Below are positions 11,071 through 22,660 of a stretch of DNA of 64,000 nucleotides, in pieces. The DNA comes from Nematopogon swammerdamellus (Eukaryota; Arthropoda; Insecta; Lepidoptera; Adelidae), in NCBI GenBank assembly GCA_946902875.1, contig OX336345.1, positions 15,903,395-15,967,394 of the forward strand, written 5' to 3'. Below the pieces are notes generated by a model. That model was not told the DNA's origin and did no database searches. It was given only the letters and a program-made list of their open reading frames with translations. Position numbers and translations under genes: made by a program. How positions within the stretch are numbered: the stretch's first letter is position 1; each line of letters opens with the position of its first letter.

Positions 11071-11226
11071 GCGCGGTTTTCTCAACCGTTCACTTCGAAA
11101 GAATGCGGCGCGCACCCTCCGCTCTCCGCCCCCATCGCAATTGCCCGTCAGTACGGTGGAGGCGGAGAGCGGAGGGTGCGCGCCGCATTCTTTCGAAGTG
11201 AACGGTTGAGAAAACCGCGCTATATA
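11065..11226. mobile_element. Perfect 66-bp inverted repeat foldback
   Basis: Arms 11065-11130 and 11161-11226 are complementary at all 66 positions, with a 30-bp spacer. The arm starts TATATAGCGCGGTTTTCTC and is GC-rich toward the loop. It abuts the right end of MITE-1 copy a. A 146-codon frame crosses it but has no coding signal. Confidence 0.9.
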
Positions 11227-11229
11227 TCA

Positions 11230-13100
11230 ATACAATATTATGAGCTGTGCCGAACACGGATTACGTGCGAATGCGAACGCGTGAAGGAACATATGGCTAC
11301 GGAACCCTCTATGTGTGAATTTTATCGATCAAAATAATTTACAAAATTGTAGATTCACGACTTCGTATTCTAGATTTTTACTGAACTCTAATAAAGAACC
11401 AAGCTAAAATAGCTGCGGCGTTCCTCGCACTAATTTTAATTAAATCGAGCTTACTTTTAAAAAGGTCCAATTTGTATAAAGTTCCCTTTATTATAATATA
11501 GAAACCGTCATCATTATAGGCTTTACCCTTCGTCAAACGTCACAAATGGCCGCCTAAGAGAAGACAATGAGGCAACTTAATCTGTGAAGGCAGCTTCTGT
11601 GAAGGTTGTGTCAAACGTCCGCTAAGTTCGAACTGAGGCCGCTCACTTCGCTTTAAAATTACAAGTTTCTGTTTAATTTCCTAACGATTACCGCCACACC
11701 GCTGTTTCCAAGTGGGGTGAGGCAGAGAGACGACGGATCTGCAGGTGCCACAGCCCTGTCGCAAACATTTTTGACGTTGTGTATCACGTTTTAACGTGGA
11801 ATTTCGGGTTGTATTAAGTTACTATAGGGTGGCATACCTGAGATTAGAGATTCTCGGAAATTGAAATTAGTTTTGAAATCACATTATGAAATGAATATTA
11901 GTTAGGTGCTCGTAATTAATGTATTTTCTGTATTCTATCATGTTATTTGTAAATTTGAGGATTTGAAAATAAAACATTCTTTACTTTACTTTAAATTATG
12001 GCATAATACATTATGCTGACGGCCGCAGACGCGAGATAACATTTTATTTTGTTATATAGCGTCTTGGGTCGGGAGGAAATTTAATTGTACTGATGCTATT
12101 AAATTATTTCAATTATACACACGCTGTATTCCTACCATCGGGCAATCAGAAAAATCGGGGTTTCGCTGCAGGGAGAATTCAACTTACAGCACAACATCGA
12201 TCAACACGTTTAGGAAAGTAGTTGTACGAAGCTCGCATCGATCGGCAACGGAAGCTAGTAAGATGCACTTTGCTTAAAAAAATATTACAAGCATCTTCAT
12301 CATCTGCACATATAATATACATCTCACCACTTACAGTTTATTAAATGTTTTCTCTAAAAAATGTGCAACCGTGATCCAACTGCGAATTATTTAGTGCAAC
12401 GGTGAGTTTCCAATGAACACGGAATTTAAAATCGATTCACGGTTCAAAGGCTTCTCTACCGAACATATTTTATCGAAAATCCCTAACCCAATCTGCTGTG
12501 TTGGTAGAAAAATATTAAAATATGCTAAACAAAACGTTTCAGTTTGAGAGGCGGCGGCGGTCCCGTGGGTGCAGCGCGGTGTGCGGGGCGGGGGGGGGGG
12601 GGGGGGGCGGTGCGGTCGTTCCGCCCTGCTGCGCGGCCGCGTAGGTACGCATGAATATGAAATGTTACGAGCTGCGATTCAATTCGAGCATTTGTGAATT
12701 TTCTAAAGATCGTACGCGCGAGATGCCCAAGTTATCGTCCTCGCCTCGCACGCCGCGCCGCCGCCGCCTCCGCCGGGGAATTTGTATCTCTCTACCCGGC
12801 AGAAACCTCTCGTCCTTTTATTTTCATAAACCGACACGAGTGCGCAATTATGTCTGGTCGTATTTTTGTGTAACTTTATATTATTACAAACTTTTGCCCG
12901 CAACCTCGCTTCGCGTGACTTTTTGGTCACAGCACATCCGATGACCTAGCGTTATGATTTATAAGCCTAAAACCATTTTGAGAAGTGATAGAATGTAACA
13001 GTGAAAACCATATGTAAATCGATAAAGTCTTTCTCGAATTATAAGGATAATTATATATTGACGTAGGTACGTTACGCGGCCGCCGCGCGCCGGTCGCCCG
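11230..13100. other. Long stretch without gene; GC-rich island with 18-G run
   Basis: 11950-12000 ends in 'aaaataaaacattctttact', a retro-element-like tail. 12545-12790 is GC-rich (CGG/CCG runs, 18 consecutive G at 12590-12607) and open in two overlapping frames, as expected from low stop frequency. No splice-supported exon. It may be a promoter-like CpG-rich segment. Confidence 0.35.
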
Positions 13101-13104
13101 TAGA

Positions 13105-13385
13105 AACTTAGCTTTATTTATTAAGAAAGAGCAGGAGGATACGATTATACGTCTACCGTCTGTGTGTATGTATGTACATATATATGTATGTTCGCTTATA
13201 ACTCTATTTAATGGAACATATCTCGGCCAGGTTATAGGTTAAATAGCATCACGCCATTATTCATATGAGCTGAGCAGTTGGATCGAAAGTGAACTCAGTC
13301 GGAAAATAATTTACTCGATAACTACTCAACCGATTGACATAAAGTTTTCACTGACTTTACAGCGAGCGGAGCCGCGGGCACAATG
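13105..13385 (+). mobile_element. Helitron-like element H copy
   Basis: 'cgattatacgtctaccgtct', 'gttcgcttataactc' and terminal 'gcgagcggagccgcgggcac' match the 0.4-kb copy. Confidence 0.5.
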
Positions 13386-14400
13386 ACTTTATATACAACA
13401 CCTCCTAGGATCATTAAATATCAACCTATTTCAGCTTCTGTTAGTGAGTCAGTCAGTAAGTCCACCAATCGGTCTCTCCTTGTCCTGTGTCACGTATTCC
13501 AGCCATATTTTTATGCAATCAGGTATGCGCGACTGAATCAGAGGGGCCAGAGCATATGCTCCGACCAGCCAATGTCACTTCCGAGAAGTTGACATACCGG
13601 AGATGTTCCTTTGGAACCAAGCCGCCATGTTAGTTCTGGATGAAAAACACTAACGAATTTATTTTTACATGCCCTCTTCAATCGCCGTGTGTTCAGGTAA
13701 ATTGTTTTACATTTTTGCGTGTGCTCCGAGTTGTGTGGCGACTCGTGTTTTAGGGTCTAGTCGGCAAATTAAAAAACCCTTATGGTAATCCCATCCCTCT
13801 GGTTCTGGGATCTATCTGTATGTCTGTCCGTCTGTCGGTCACACGTAGATACGCAGAATGTTTGCCAGCAGACAAGCCATAGATAATTTAAAAAACATGT
13901 TTAGGGCTTTTAGAAATCAATAGTTTGTCTAATGTCAATAAATAGTCCTTTAGAAATACAGGGTACCCCCAATATGTGAACAAACACATTTTTGTTGTTT
14001 TTATATAAATCGCATTTCATGCCATTCTATAGGTATTGTTAAGACAATTTAAAAAAATGTATAAGATGGCTATAATCGCAAAGGCTGCTTTAACAAAATT
14101 TTGTCCTAAAAATTTTGACAAAAAACTGCAGTCTTGTCGCCGAACTTTTTCCCATTAACGGTTGTTTGAAAATTCTGAAAAACTAAATCAAAATATAGGT
14201 AGGTACATTTCCATGTGTACCTACCTATCATAGATTTTGAGAAAACGCAACGCAAGGACTGTTATACAATTTTCCATTGAGGCAAAGGTTGCGCTTGTCA
14301 CACACATAGTTGGGATAAAGTGCAATAGGGATACATGATGTACAAATTCAATAAATTTTCAACATTTATTGCTAAGTAAAACGAGTGAAGTAAGAAAATT
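13386..14400. other. No gene seen; possible repeat-E 5' fragment
   Basis: 13770-13850 has 'aaaaaacccttatggtaatc' and 'gtctgtccgtctgtcggtc', resembling the 5' part of a repeat-E relative. A small palindrome 'ataggtaggtaca' / mirror lies at 14195-14228. Confidence 0.35.
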
Positions 14401-14655
14401 TGCAAGCTGAAGTGGCAGTGGACTGGGCACATCTGTCGCAGATCCGATAACCACTGGGGTAGACGGGTGTTCGAATGAAAATCACGTACCAAAAAAGACG
14501 TGGCGTGGTACGCCGAGCGGCTAAGTTCTAGACAGGTAGCCGGGAGTGAGTCATCCCCTCCGAGAAGAGAAGAGCGTAAGACCGCGTGTGGTGGCGCACC
14601 TTGGAAGAGGCCTATGTCCAGCAGTGGAACGAAACGATGAGCTGATGATGAACAA
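14400..14655 (+). mobile_element. RTE-like LINE 3' fragment
   Basis: Translates to 'LKWQWTGHICRRSDNHWGRR', a motif typical of the C-terminal region of RTE-type LINE ORFs, then broken frames to 'ggcctatgtccagcagtgga' and a GATGATGA end. Pseudogenised. Confidence 0.7.
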
Positions 14656-14732
14656 TAGTTTGTAACAGGAAATCAACTGAAATTCATTTTAGTCTAGTAC
14701 ATATTGCCGCAGTCGTCTTTATTTATTTTTAT

Positions 14733-15103
14733 TTTTTTATTTTTATGGAAACTGACAAGGAAACGTACAACATACGTGATATCAGCATCATAACACCGGG
14801 TGAATTAGGTGCCACGTCAGTGCATCCCTTCATTTCATGTCGGCTACACTGAACTGGACGAAGAACACGAACTATTTACATAGCCGTTTCGACCGTCTTT
14901 TCATTCAGTGCGGTGGTACCAACCCGGGCGGGATAAACCCTACCACCTAGTAAGGTAAGAAGGGAAGGCACCTACAATTTTACGTGGAATCCGACCCAGG
15001 GTCAGCCTCCAATGGTCGAGCGGTCACCCATCCAAGTACTGACCGCGCCCAGGTGTGCTTAACAACAGTTGACCGACTGCACCACTGAGCTACCGAAGCT
15101 GAC
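14733..15103 (-). mobile_element. SINE-A copy 3, near full length
   Basis: All modules are present in minus orientation: poly-A (plus-strand T-run from 14733), tail, central domain, B-box-like 'GGTTCGGATTCC'-region (here GGGTCGGATTCC), 5S-like 'CAGTACTTGGATGGGTGACC' and A-box-like 'TAGCTCAGTGGTGCAGTC'. Confidence 0.85.
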
Positions 15104-15415
15104 AAAAGGTCGTCTAATGTCAACAAGCTCTCGCCGGGCTGCGGCGCCAACGGACCTGTGAGTGAAAAGCCGTTGTCCCTAATTGAAAAGGTTTTAGACC
15201 AGAGGTCCACCGCAGAGGGGCGGAGGGTGGATCTGACCAAATTCAATTGACCTTTTACTCCTAGTTCAGCGGGTTACGTGTCGGCGGCGCAGGAGGCGCG
15301 GGGCGGGACGAGAGAGGAGCTTAAAGGAACTTAGAAGAGCTATCAACTGTCCATCAAACGATCGATCGTTGAGTCTGATCGTGGTTCGGATTTTACTTAA
15401 TACTGTTCCCTTTAC
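15104..15415. other. No feature recognised
   Basis: GC-richer patch at 15120-15310; open frames have no splice or motif support. Confidence 0.3.
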
Positions 15416-15419
15416 CTTT

Positions 15420-15505
15420 CCTGGTGGTATTGTTTAACCCGTTCGGATTGATACCACCACCGCAAAGAACGCTTGAAGCGGCTATGTAAAAAGTTTGTAT
15501 AATTA
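15420..15505 (+). mobile_element. SINE-A central-domain fragment
   Basis: 'ctggtggtattgtttaaccc' through 'gaagcggctatgtaaaaagt' aligns with the SINE-A central domain. Both ends are missing. Confidence 0.5.
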
Positions 15506-16390
15506 TTTTTTTTCAAGGGATGACTGTCCTGAAATCAAGACGGAAATGTATCCAATGTATAAAAATTACAATGGATATTCTCTGTACCTGCCTAACACAC
15601 AAGGAAACAGCGTTCTATCCTTTTTATTTCTTCGGACGGAGCGAGACCGGTGGTATAAACTTTGTACGTTCTGCAGAAACACCAGCTCACCGATTCTAAA
15701 TTGGATAAAGAGCGATTCGATCAGAGTTCTGTAAACAAGGGCGAGGCGTAAAAATATCTTTGTCTCCGATGGCAATAATCACTGTGATCAATTTTGAATG
15801 GTTCAAATCGAGTTACCGCTGTCTCTGAATTTCCAATTTTCAACCCTATCTGTTTCAGAGATCTGATACGGCGGTTGGCGGTAATCTTCTATGTTGATTT
15901 TACTCGCAAGCCTGTGTGAGTACGGTGTTAAAAATAAAGGTTAATATAACAAACAGGATACAATGAATAAACTTACTTGTGTGTGTGTAAAATGTTAAAT
16001 ATTTCGCAATTATAAGGACGTAAAAGTGTAAGTAAGTCTGTAACAAACTCTGTAAAAAAAATACAAAACTAACGAAAAGGAAAAAATTACACCGGTACAA
16101 GCGCTGACTTCAAAAAATATTTTACTACAAATATGGAACCAGCCTTAAACTAAGAACATAATATTTGTGTTAACTAGGTTCTACAATGCTTGTTTAGTGC
16201 CTAACCCAGTCCGTGCGGTTGTATATTTTTAACTTCAGTTAAGACGGTGCTCTACAAGTCGTTTAATCCTATCTAGGACCGTCAAGCGGCTTGTAGGAAT
16301 TATCACTCGAAGGAATATTTAATTATTTAATTGTATTTACACTACTATAATTTGTAAATGTGTTTGTGTCAAGTGTCGTAGTGTAATAGG
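15506..16390. other. Unassigned; weak exon-like frame at 15520-15734
   Basis: 'aattattttttttcaag' at about 15505-15520 could be an acceptor followed by two overlapping open frames of 57 and about 70 codons. Because both are open and neither is recognised, I do not call an exon. Confidence 0.3.
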
Positions 16391-16392
16391 CT

Positions 16393-16555
16393 TCCGGGGA
16401 ATATCTTTACCCACTCCTCTACAAACCTTTCCCCATCTACATACTTTAGTCCGCCTTCGAGCCGCATTGGCCCCAACTCGGGGGTGAAATTGGCTGTGCC
16501 TGTGGCTCTGGTCACAAGCACAGCCACCCAGTTCGGGCGCAATAAAAAAGGCAAT
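16393..16555 (+). mobile_element. Rep-G (LINE/SINE tail family) copy
   Basis: 'ttcgagccgcattggcccca', 'gggggtgaaattggctgtgc' and 'agcacagccacccagttcgg' then an A-rich end. The inverse copy at 24.8-25.0 kb shares the whole block. The end 'cagccaccca' plus AATAAAAAA is also shared with SINE-B and the LINE at 51.3 kb. Confidence 0.6.
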
Positions 16556-17000
16556 GATTTAAATAAACAGATTAAATTTAGCGCAGAAAATACATATTAA
16601 TCGAGATTTTTATTCTTTGTTATTTATTATTTATTTGTAAATCTACTGAAAATACTAAACTAAAGAATTGGCCGAGGTCCAAAATCAGACAGTAGCAAAT
16701 ATTTGAATTTTCTTGGGAGTATAAAGAATCTTTTCACAAATTGCAGGTACAATTTTACGGTCGGTCCTTAGTGCTCACACAAGCTATCCAAGTTCAAATA
16801 CATATAAATCTCTAGTCTCCTGTCCGAGTTCTTTCTTCTTATTCAAATGTACGTGTGAGTGATCCATCGTGCCCCCTCCCCTTCCCCGCCCTGTCAGCAG
16901 AAGACAGAGTGCAAATTACACTGTGACATATTGATGAAAAGGGTTTCGAATATACTTCTTGCTTCCGGCGAATGCGCCTGAGCATTAAAATGGTGTTTGT
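16556..17000. other. No feature recognised
   Basis: AT-rich, no repeat signature recognised and no coding signal. Confidence 0.3.
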
Positions 17001-17001
17001 T

Positions 17002-17280
17002 GGATAGATAGATAGAAATTCTTTATTCCTCCAAAAACATTTTATGGTGGCACTTCACTTGGCTTAGCGTATTCGTGATTGTTGCAAACATTTAAGTTTT
17101 ATCTCGCTCTAAACAAGCCATTAAAGGGAGACGAAACGGACATTTTTGCCAAATATTTGTGTGCATACAGCCATGTGTGGAGCTAGCACAGAAGCAAACG
17201 ATAAGTAATTGACATTATGCGCAACGGCGGACTTATCCCTTACTTACAGGGATTTTTCCCAGTCAACTTTAAATGTTTGA
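17002..17280 (-). repeat. Rep-D copy, long
   Basis: GATA run, then 'gaaattctttatt' at the left and 'ggcggacttatcccttactt' then 'ccagtcaactttaaatg' at the right, matching the inverse of the 46.7-kb copy. The longest copy in the window. Confidence 0.6.
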
Positions 17281-17381
17281 AAGTCGTATGTTGTGAAGTA
17301 TAAGTAGGTATGTAGTAGACAAGGACTTGAGTGTGGGAATGAAAAAATATAACTATAATAAACTATAATATCATCATTTTG

Positions 17382-17670
17382 TTTTTTTTATGGTAACTGA
17401 CACGCCTGGCTACATCACCTACAAAATCCGTGATGTCAGCACATAACACCGGGTGAACTAGGTGCCATGTCAGTGCTTCCCTTCGGTCGTGCCGGCTACA
17501 CTGAACTGGTCGGAAAACACAAACGATTTACATAGCCGTTTCGACCGACGTTTCATTCAGTGCGGTGGTACTAACCCGGGCGGGTTTTTACGTGGAATCC
17601 GAACCACGGTCAGCCTCCAACGATCGAGCGGTCACCCATCCAAGTACTGACCGGCCCAGCATTGCTTAAC
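17382..17670 (-). mobile_element. SINE-A copy 4, head truncated and internally deleted
   Basis: Tail and part of the central domain are present. The 'cctaccacctagtaagg' segment is deleted between 'cccgggcggg' and 'tttttacgtggaatccg', and the copy stops inside the 5S-like block. Confidence 0.8.
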
Positions 17671-17834
17671 ATTAATACTTATAATAAATGTGTAAGGAAT
17701 GGTCATGGAGTGAGTTACTTTGTTTTATGAGATACTGCGTTTGTAGACTCTATGTACGAGTATAATACCAAAACTAAAATGACGATTTTTAGAAATAGGT
17801 TTTTTATTTATATTATTTTTTATATTTTGATTTT

Positions 17835-17985
17835 AGACACGATCTAATTTACATAGCTGGTTCGACCGATCTTTCATTCAGTGCGGGGGTAACAATACGA
17901 ACGGGTTAAACCCTATCTCCTATTAAGGTAGAGGGGGTATACAGTTTTACGCGGAATCGGAACCACAACCAGCCGCAACTATTCA
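17835..17985 (-). mobile_element. SINE-A fragment, diverged
   Basis: 'tttacatagctggttcgacc', 'tttcattcagtgcggggg' and 'cagttttacgcggaatcgg' are degenerate central-domain sequence. Confidence 0.6.
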
Positions 17986-18084
17986 TTTTAGGAGTTCTTA
18001 CTATGGTTTGGCCCCCACTTTAATGAGGGCATTTGTTGAGTTCCTATGAGCATGCCCTTGCGTTAGTAATATAATATAACCAAT

Positions 18085-18230
18085 AGAATAGAATAGAAAC
18101 TCTTTATTGCACACTATTATTGAAAGAAGAACATACAGTACACGACAAGAAACAAGAAATACAGGAGTGCGCTAAGGCGGACTTATCAATGCAATTGGTT
18201 CCTTCAAGTCAACCTTCGCATGCGCTAGCT
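18085..18230 (-). repeat. Rep-D copy
   Basis: (AATAG)n run, 'aaactctttattgcacacta', 'ctaaggcggacttatcaatg' and 'tcaagtcaaccttcgcatgc'. Confidence 0.6.
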
Positions 18231-19480
18231 TCTTTCGCCCATGGTCACTCACACAACATATTTTGACAATGCGCACAGAAATTTGCGTCGTAGAGTAGCG
18301 CTAGAGTTCAGGAGCGGCATTCACTAACTTTCTATTTAGCTTTAGTTTCGATCGGAATTTCCGTGAATTAACGTTTCCACTGACACCGACGAGACGGTCA
18401 AAATTGGTATTCATTATCACAACCATGACATGCGCCCAGTTGTCGCTGCTAGCGCTGTCGTCGCTAGAAAAGTGACGTCATCTATCGATGACACATCCTA
18501 CCCTCACCGATATTGATTTGCAGGAAAATTGGCAAAGCTCGTATGCCTTCGTGAGATATAACGCCTATATCTACGCGCTATCAGCTGAAGTTGAAAGCCA
18601 GCACAACATAATTTTTATTTCTAAATTATTCTAAATTATTTAAAAAATAAAAGTCACGTTGTTGGCCTGCTTTTTAGGGTTCCGTACCTAAAAAGGAAAA
18701 AAACGAAACCCTTATAGGATCACTTGGTTGTCCGTCCATCTGTCCGTCTATCAAGAATCGTTTTCTCAGGAACGAATAAAGGTTGAAACACACACACACC
18801 CTCTCACACATACACACAAAAAGAATGTGCCTACTAATGATTTTTATAAATAAATCAATAATTTGAAATAAATATATTCAGTGATTTTAGATAATAGCGG
18901 TAATAACGCGAAAAGCTACTTTCATTTAATAGATTCTATTAGTATAGAGATGGGAAATGGTGAAATTTTTTGATAATTTACTAGATGTAAATTAGGCTTG
19001 GCTTTGCAAAAATTATAAATAATATAGAATAATAATACCAAAACAATCCTTAGATGTGCCCGAATACGACAGTGAAAGCCCCACGTGATTTGGTTGATTA
19101 GTTCTCGACTTATAAGCAAACGCAGAATTGCGAGGGCGGCGGCGGCAATTTTCGCTTAATCAGTTATTAGGTTGCCAATTGCCGTGATAACAACTAACAA
19201 CTACTTAATTATCAATATTCTCCATACTTTACCCACAAGTCTCTTCCACGAACAGGAGCAACTGAATTGGATAGGGGGGGACTCCGCTAGAGGCCGCAAA
19301 TTTCGCTAAAATCCAACGGAGAGATTAAGCGGTTAAGGCAATTGATCACTTAATCCAATGTGGTCGCCCCGAGATCTCCGATCCTCTAGCTACTGAAACC
19401 TTTCCAAATGTGATTAAATTTTAACCACATTCAACACCCGAAAAGGGCCAGGACGTATTTTCATACGTTTCACACAAATT
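18231..19480. other. Unassigned; repeat-E-like 5' end and possible conserved block
   Basis: 18670-18770 'agggttccgtacctaaaaag' plus 'tgtccgtccatctgtccgtc' resembles the element at 34.6 kb. 19110-19430 is single-copy-looking, with TAATCC, TTAAT and CACTTAA cores; a regulatory role is inference only. No exon seen. Confidence 0.35.
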
Positions 19481-19481
19481 A

Positions 19482-19558
19482 GGTCGCAAATCTGCTGGTA
19501 TGGCCACGCTGAGCGTGGTTTCGATCACCTTGCGTCCGTCGGCATAGTCGTTCATACG
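19482..19558 (+). mobile_element. CR1-like LINE 3' end, second copy of the 50.2-kb LINE
   Basis: 'gcaaatctgctggtatggcc' and 'tgagcgtggtttcgatcacc' match the C-terminus and first 3' UTR bases of the LINE at 51.2 kb ('gcaaatctgctggcatggca', 'tgagcgtggtttcgcgagg'). It ends where SINE-A copy 6 begins. Confidence 0.6.
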
Positions 19559-19923
19559 TTTTTTTTATGGAAACTGACACGGTTGGCTACATCACCTACA
19601 ACATTCGTGATGTCAACCCATAACACCGGGTGAACTAGGTGTCATGTCAGTGCTTCCCTTCGATCGTGCCGGCTACACTGAACTGGACGGAAAACACAAA
19701 CTATTTACATAGCCGTTTCGACCGACGTTTCATTCAGTGCGGTAGTAACCCTACCACCGAGTAAGGTAGGAAGGGAAGGGGCCTACAGTTTACGTGGAAT
19801 CCGAATCACAGTCAGCCTCCAACGGTCGAGCGGTCACCCATCCAAATACTGACGGCACCCAGCGTTGCTTAACAATCAATAGCAACAGTCGACTGTCTGC
19901 ACCACTGAGCTATCGAGGCTGAC
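19559..19923 (-). mobile_element. SINE-A copy 6, near full length
   Basis: T-run then 'atggaaactgacacggttgg' at the left and 'tgagctatcgaggctgac' at the right. Complete head including 5S-like 'CGTCAGTATTTGGATGGGTG'. A short deletion removes 'accaacccgggcgggataaa' in the centre. Confidence 0.85.
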
Positions 19924-19981
19924 AATACTGGTTTTTATTGAAAAATATCACTAGTGAAAATTATAAATATTTATGAATTAT

Positions 19982-20235
19982 TGTGTGCCGACTGCATCTC
20001 TCCCCGTGCCTATAGTAAAAGGCTACTAAGGGATAAGGTCAAGGTGTTATGCCAAAGGGCGACAGGTTAGCCAAGGTCCTTCCACCGAGTCATGCAGCAG
20101 GTGGGTCGTCGTGCCTTACTTGCTTGCTTGATAGTTATCCTTATCATACATTGCGTTGTGCTGTAATTTACCAGAGTCCTTGCATGTACAACACCTGCGA
20201 TTACTCTGCTTACCCCGATTGTCGGTTCATGTGGT
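19982..20235 (+). repeat. Rep-C copy
   Basis: 'tctctccccgtgcctatagt', 'cagcaggtgggtcgtcgtgc', 'gcttaccccgattgtcgg'. Confidence 0.7.
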
Positions 20236-21255
20236 ACGTATGATGTATTAATTATTAAAGTATGAAATTTTATTAAAATTTAAATAAAAAAATATACCTT
20301 TACTGTGTCATCGTATGTACCTTTTGTAATGTTTGTTTGTTTTTTTTATATAATGGGTTTATAAATAATTTTGCTTTGTTTTCTTTTAAGATGATGTACA
20401 AGAGTATGTACCTTCTCGACCTATACGCGAACATAGGATCGGGACTGCTCTTACTTAGTTAGGATTATGTTGTTGGGGAGACAATATATTTACATATTTT
20501 TTTCAATATAACGTCATGTTAAATGTAGACAGATGATCTTGAGAATAAACACATACCTACATTCGTTACGTACGGGAAGAGACGCAGTAAATTTTTTATT
20601 TCAGGCCCGTTGCCGTCGCCCCCCCCCCCCCCCCCCCCCCCCCCCGGCCTCTCGCAATAAATTTAAACTAGGCAGGGCGCGCGCATAAATGAAAAGCTCT
20701 ATATCTCTGGGCGGAAAGTGGAAGCACACCGCTTGAAAGGCGCCCTCGTGTACAAATTCATGTACATTGCATTATACTACGGTACAAAATTACTTTTGCT
20801 TCTATATTCTTTTCAGTTCAAATAGGTAGCTTTTTTTCACGTAGGTGCTCTTTACACTCAATGTGCACAGATAAAACGCTTTTCAAAGACGAAAAAATGA
20901 GTGAAGCAATTTACTTCAATAACTAACTGCCTTATACCTTTTCACTTTAATGTCATGAGAATGTTATGTAAAACTGACTTATTTATTTAATCTTATTAGC
21001 TTAATGGCAACAGATTTTTTATATTGTATGGATTTATTTTTATTATTATTATTTGTAAGTAAAAATAGTGAATTTTTGAAAAAGAAACTTTGTTATTGGC
21101 CTATAAGTTTGTAATCGTTTTTGGTGTTCAAATTATGTAATGTCAAGTTTTTTGATAAATAAATAAATAGTAACGTAACTTATCTAGTTTTGGTAACATA
21201 GTCTTGAAATTATGAAAATGTTTTTTTGTTTAAAAATAAAGTGCCTGATCGGACA
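20236..21255. other. No gene; 27-C homopolymer
   Basis: 27 consecutive C at 20619-20645, directly followed by 'ggcctctcgcaataaattt'. 'ttttttatttcag' at about 20590 looks like an acceptor, but what follows is the C-run. The rest is AT-rich. Confidence 0.4.
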
Positions 21256-21257
21256 AA

Positions 21258-21316
21258 CGGATTGTTAGCCATGCCAGTGCTTCACATTTATCAAGCCGGC
21301 TACACTGAACTGCTAC
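21258..21316 (-). mobile_element. SINE-A short fragment
   Basis: 'tagccatgccagtgcttcac' and 'gccggctacactgaactg' match the SINE-A central/tail junction. Only about 55 bp. Confidence 0.45.
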
Positions 21317-22360
21317 TCATTCTTTTGCTATTGAGTCAGCTTGTCTCTGAAACCAACTTCCTGCCACTTTCAGCGGAAATCGCTTACCACAATATTTTCC
21401 AATGCGGTTTGAGGGAACATGTGTTTTCGAAGTCGTAATGTTGGAGACAAACGTGTGTTGTGAAAACGTGTGTGGAGAAACCGCATTCTGTATGTGTGTA
21501 TATATTTGTTTATATACTCGTATATTGTATGCATACTTCGGGCTTCTGTTCTTTTCCATTTATTTCTCATCACTTAAAAGTTGACAGAAATCACTTCTCC
21601 TCTCCTCTCTCCGCCTTAGCGCTTTGTTGTTCTGTTTTTATTTATCTCGGTATTTTTTTTTGGTGCATTTTTTCATTATTGTTTTATTATTGGTGTGCGA
21701 TAAAGATTTTTCTATAATATTTAATTATCCTCTATTGCAACTTATTCGTTTGTGCCCTCGCAATTTGGATTCGGTAATCGCTTAATGCTGTAGGTAATTA
21801 AAACCTTAAACACACTTATAGATTTGAACCTTCGTGCGTACTGCACATTTCCTATAATATAAGTTCACAACAAAATCGTAGTGAAATCGGTCAGTTCTGC
21901 GAGCTGGCTACGGCGTAGCGGGGCGCCACGTAGAGCTTTCGTAGAGCTCCGTAGCGCAGCAGTCGAGTTCGGAACGGCGAGCGTCCCGCACGCGACCGCC
22001 TGTTTACACCGGGCGTAGCACCTCTACGACACATTCGCTAGTCATCTCTCTACATATAAAACAAACAACCTTTATGAAAAAATATAACAATTTTTAATTA
22101 AATATTCCGTGAAATTTTATTTCTTTCACGTTGGTTAAATGTTCTATTTCGGCCGTTCAAAATTGTTGTAGTTTTCAAGTTGTCTTGACGACTGCCGAAC
22201 GCGAGGGACGCCAGTTCGAACTGTCTGCTCCACGCACGCTGATACATTGAGCGCGAGTGTAGTTTGGACTTACAACCGAGACTCTTCAAGCAGTTGGTGA
22301 GTTTATAGTGCATGTTATAAATGTTATTTTTTACTTTTTATGTCGACCCTGATTGTACCG
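21317..22360. other. Unassigned; possible non-coding first exon near 22300
   Basis: 21890-22050 and 22190-22300 are GC-richer. 'caagcagttggtgagtttat' (about 22288-22307) contains a good donor (G|GTGAGT), preceded by promoter-like GC-rich sequence and a TCAGTT initiator-like motif at about 21890. No coding frame, so this is a guess at a 5' UTR exon. Confidence 0.25.
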
Positions 22361-22364
22361 CAAC

Positions 22365-22660
22365 TGTAAACGGCGGCTGGCCGATGTGTCTGGGCATCGG
22401 CTTCTCTTGCTAGAGGTCTGAGGTTCTAATCCAGCCGGGGCGCGGCGTGTACCAATGAGTGTTTTTCTGACGGAAAAAATTACGTGCATACTACCTGCTG
22501 CTTCACCGTTCGGAACCTGTGTAAAACTGTAGGTCCCTTCCTAGGTGGTAGGCTCAAATTGTAGCCGACTGGGTATAGCCCTACGTTTTTGGAAATGATA
22601 TTAGCTGGTCTGAGTATGTGCTTTGGTCCATCAGAATCAGCCCGATTTACATTTAAAGAA
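22365..22660 (+). mobile_element. SINE-B copy, tRNA-like head
   Basis: A-box-like 'tggccgatgtgtctgggc', B-box-like 'gaggttctaatcc', then 'gtgtaccaatgag', the central domain 'tgtaaaactgtaggtccctt' and a shortened tail 'gatattagctggtctgagta'. Diverged and internally deleted. Confidence 0.7.

Noticed and set aside
10897..11337. 146-codon open frame
   Set aside because: It runs through MITE-1 and the 66-bp palindrome; no coding signal outside these elements.
14195..14228. Palindrome 'ataggtaggtaca' and mirror
   Set aside because: Thirteen-base arms in AT-rich DNA containing the very common 'taggtaggtac' motif; not significant alone.
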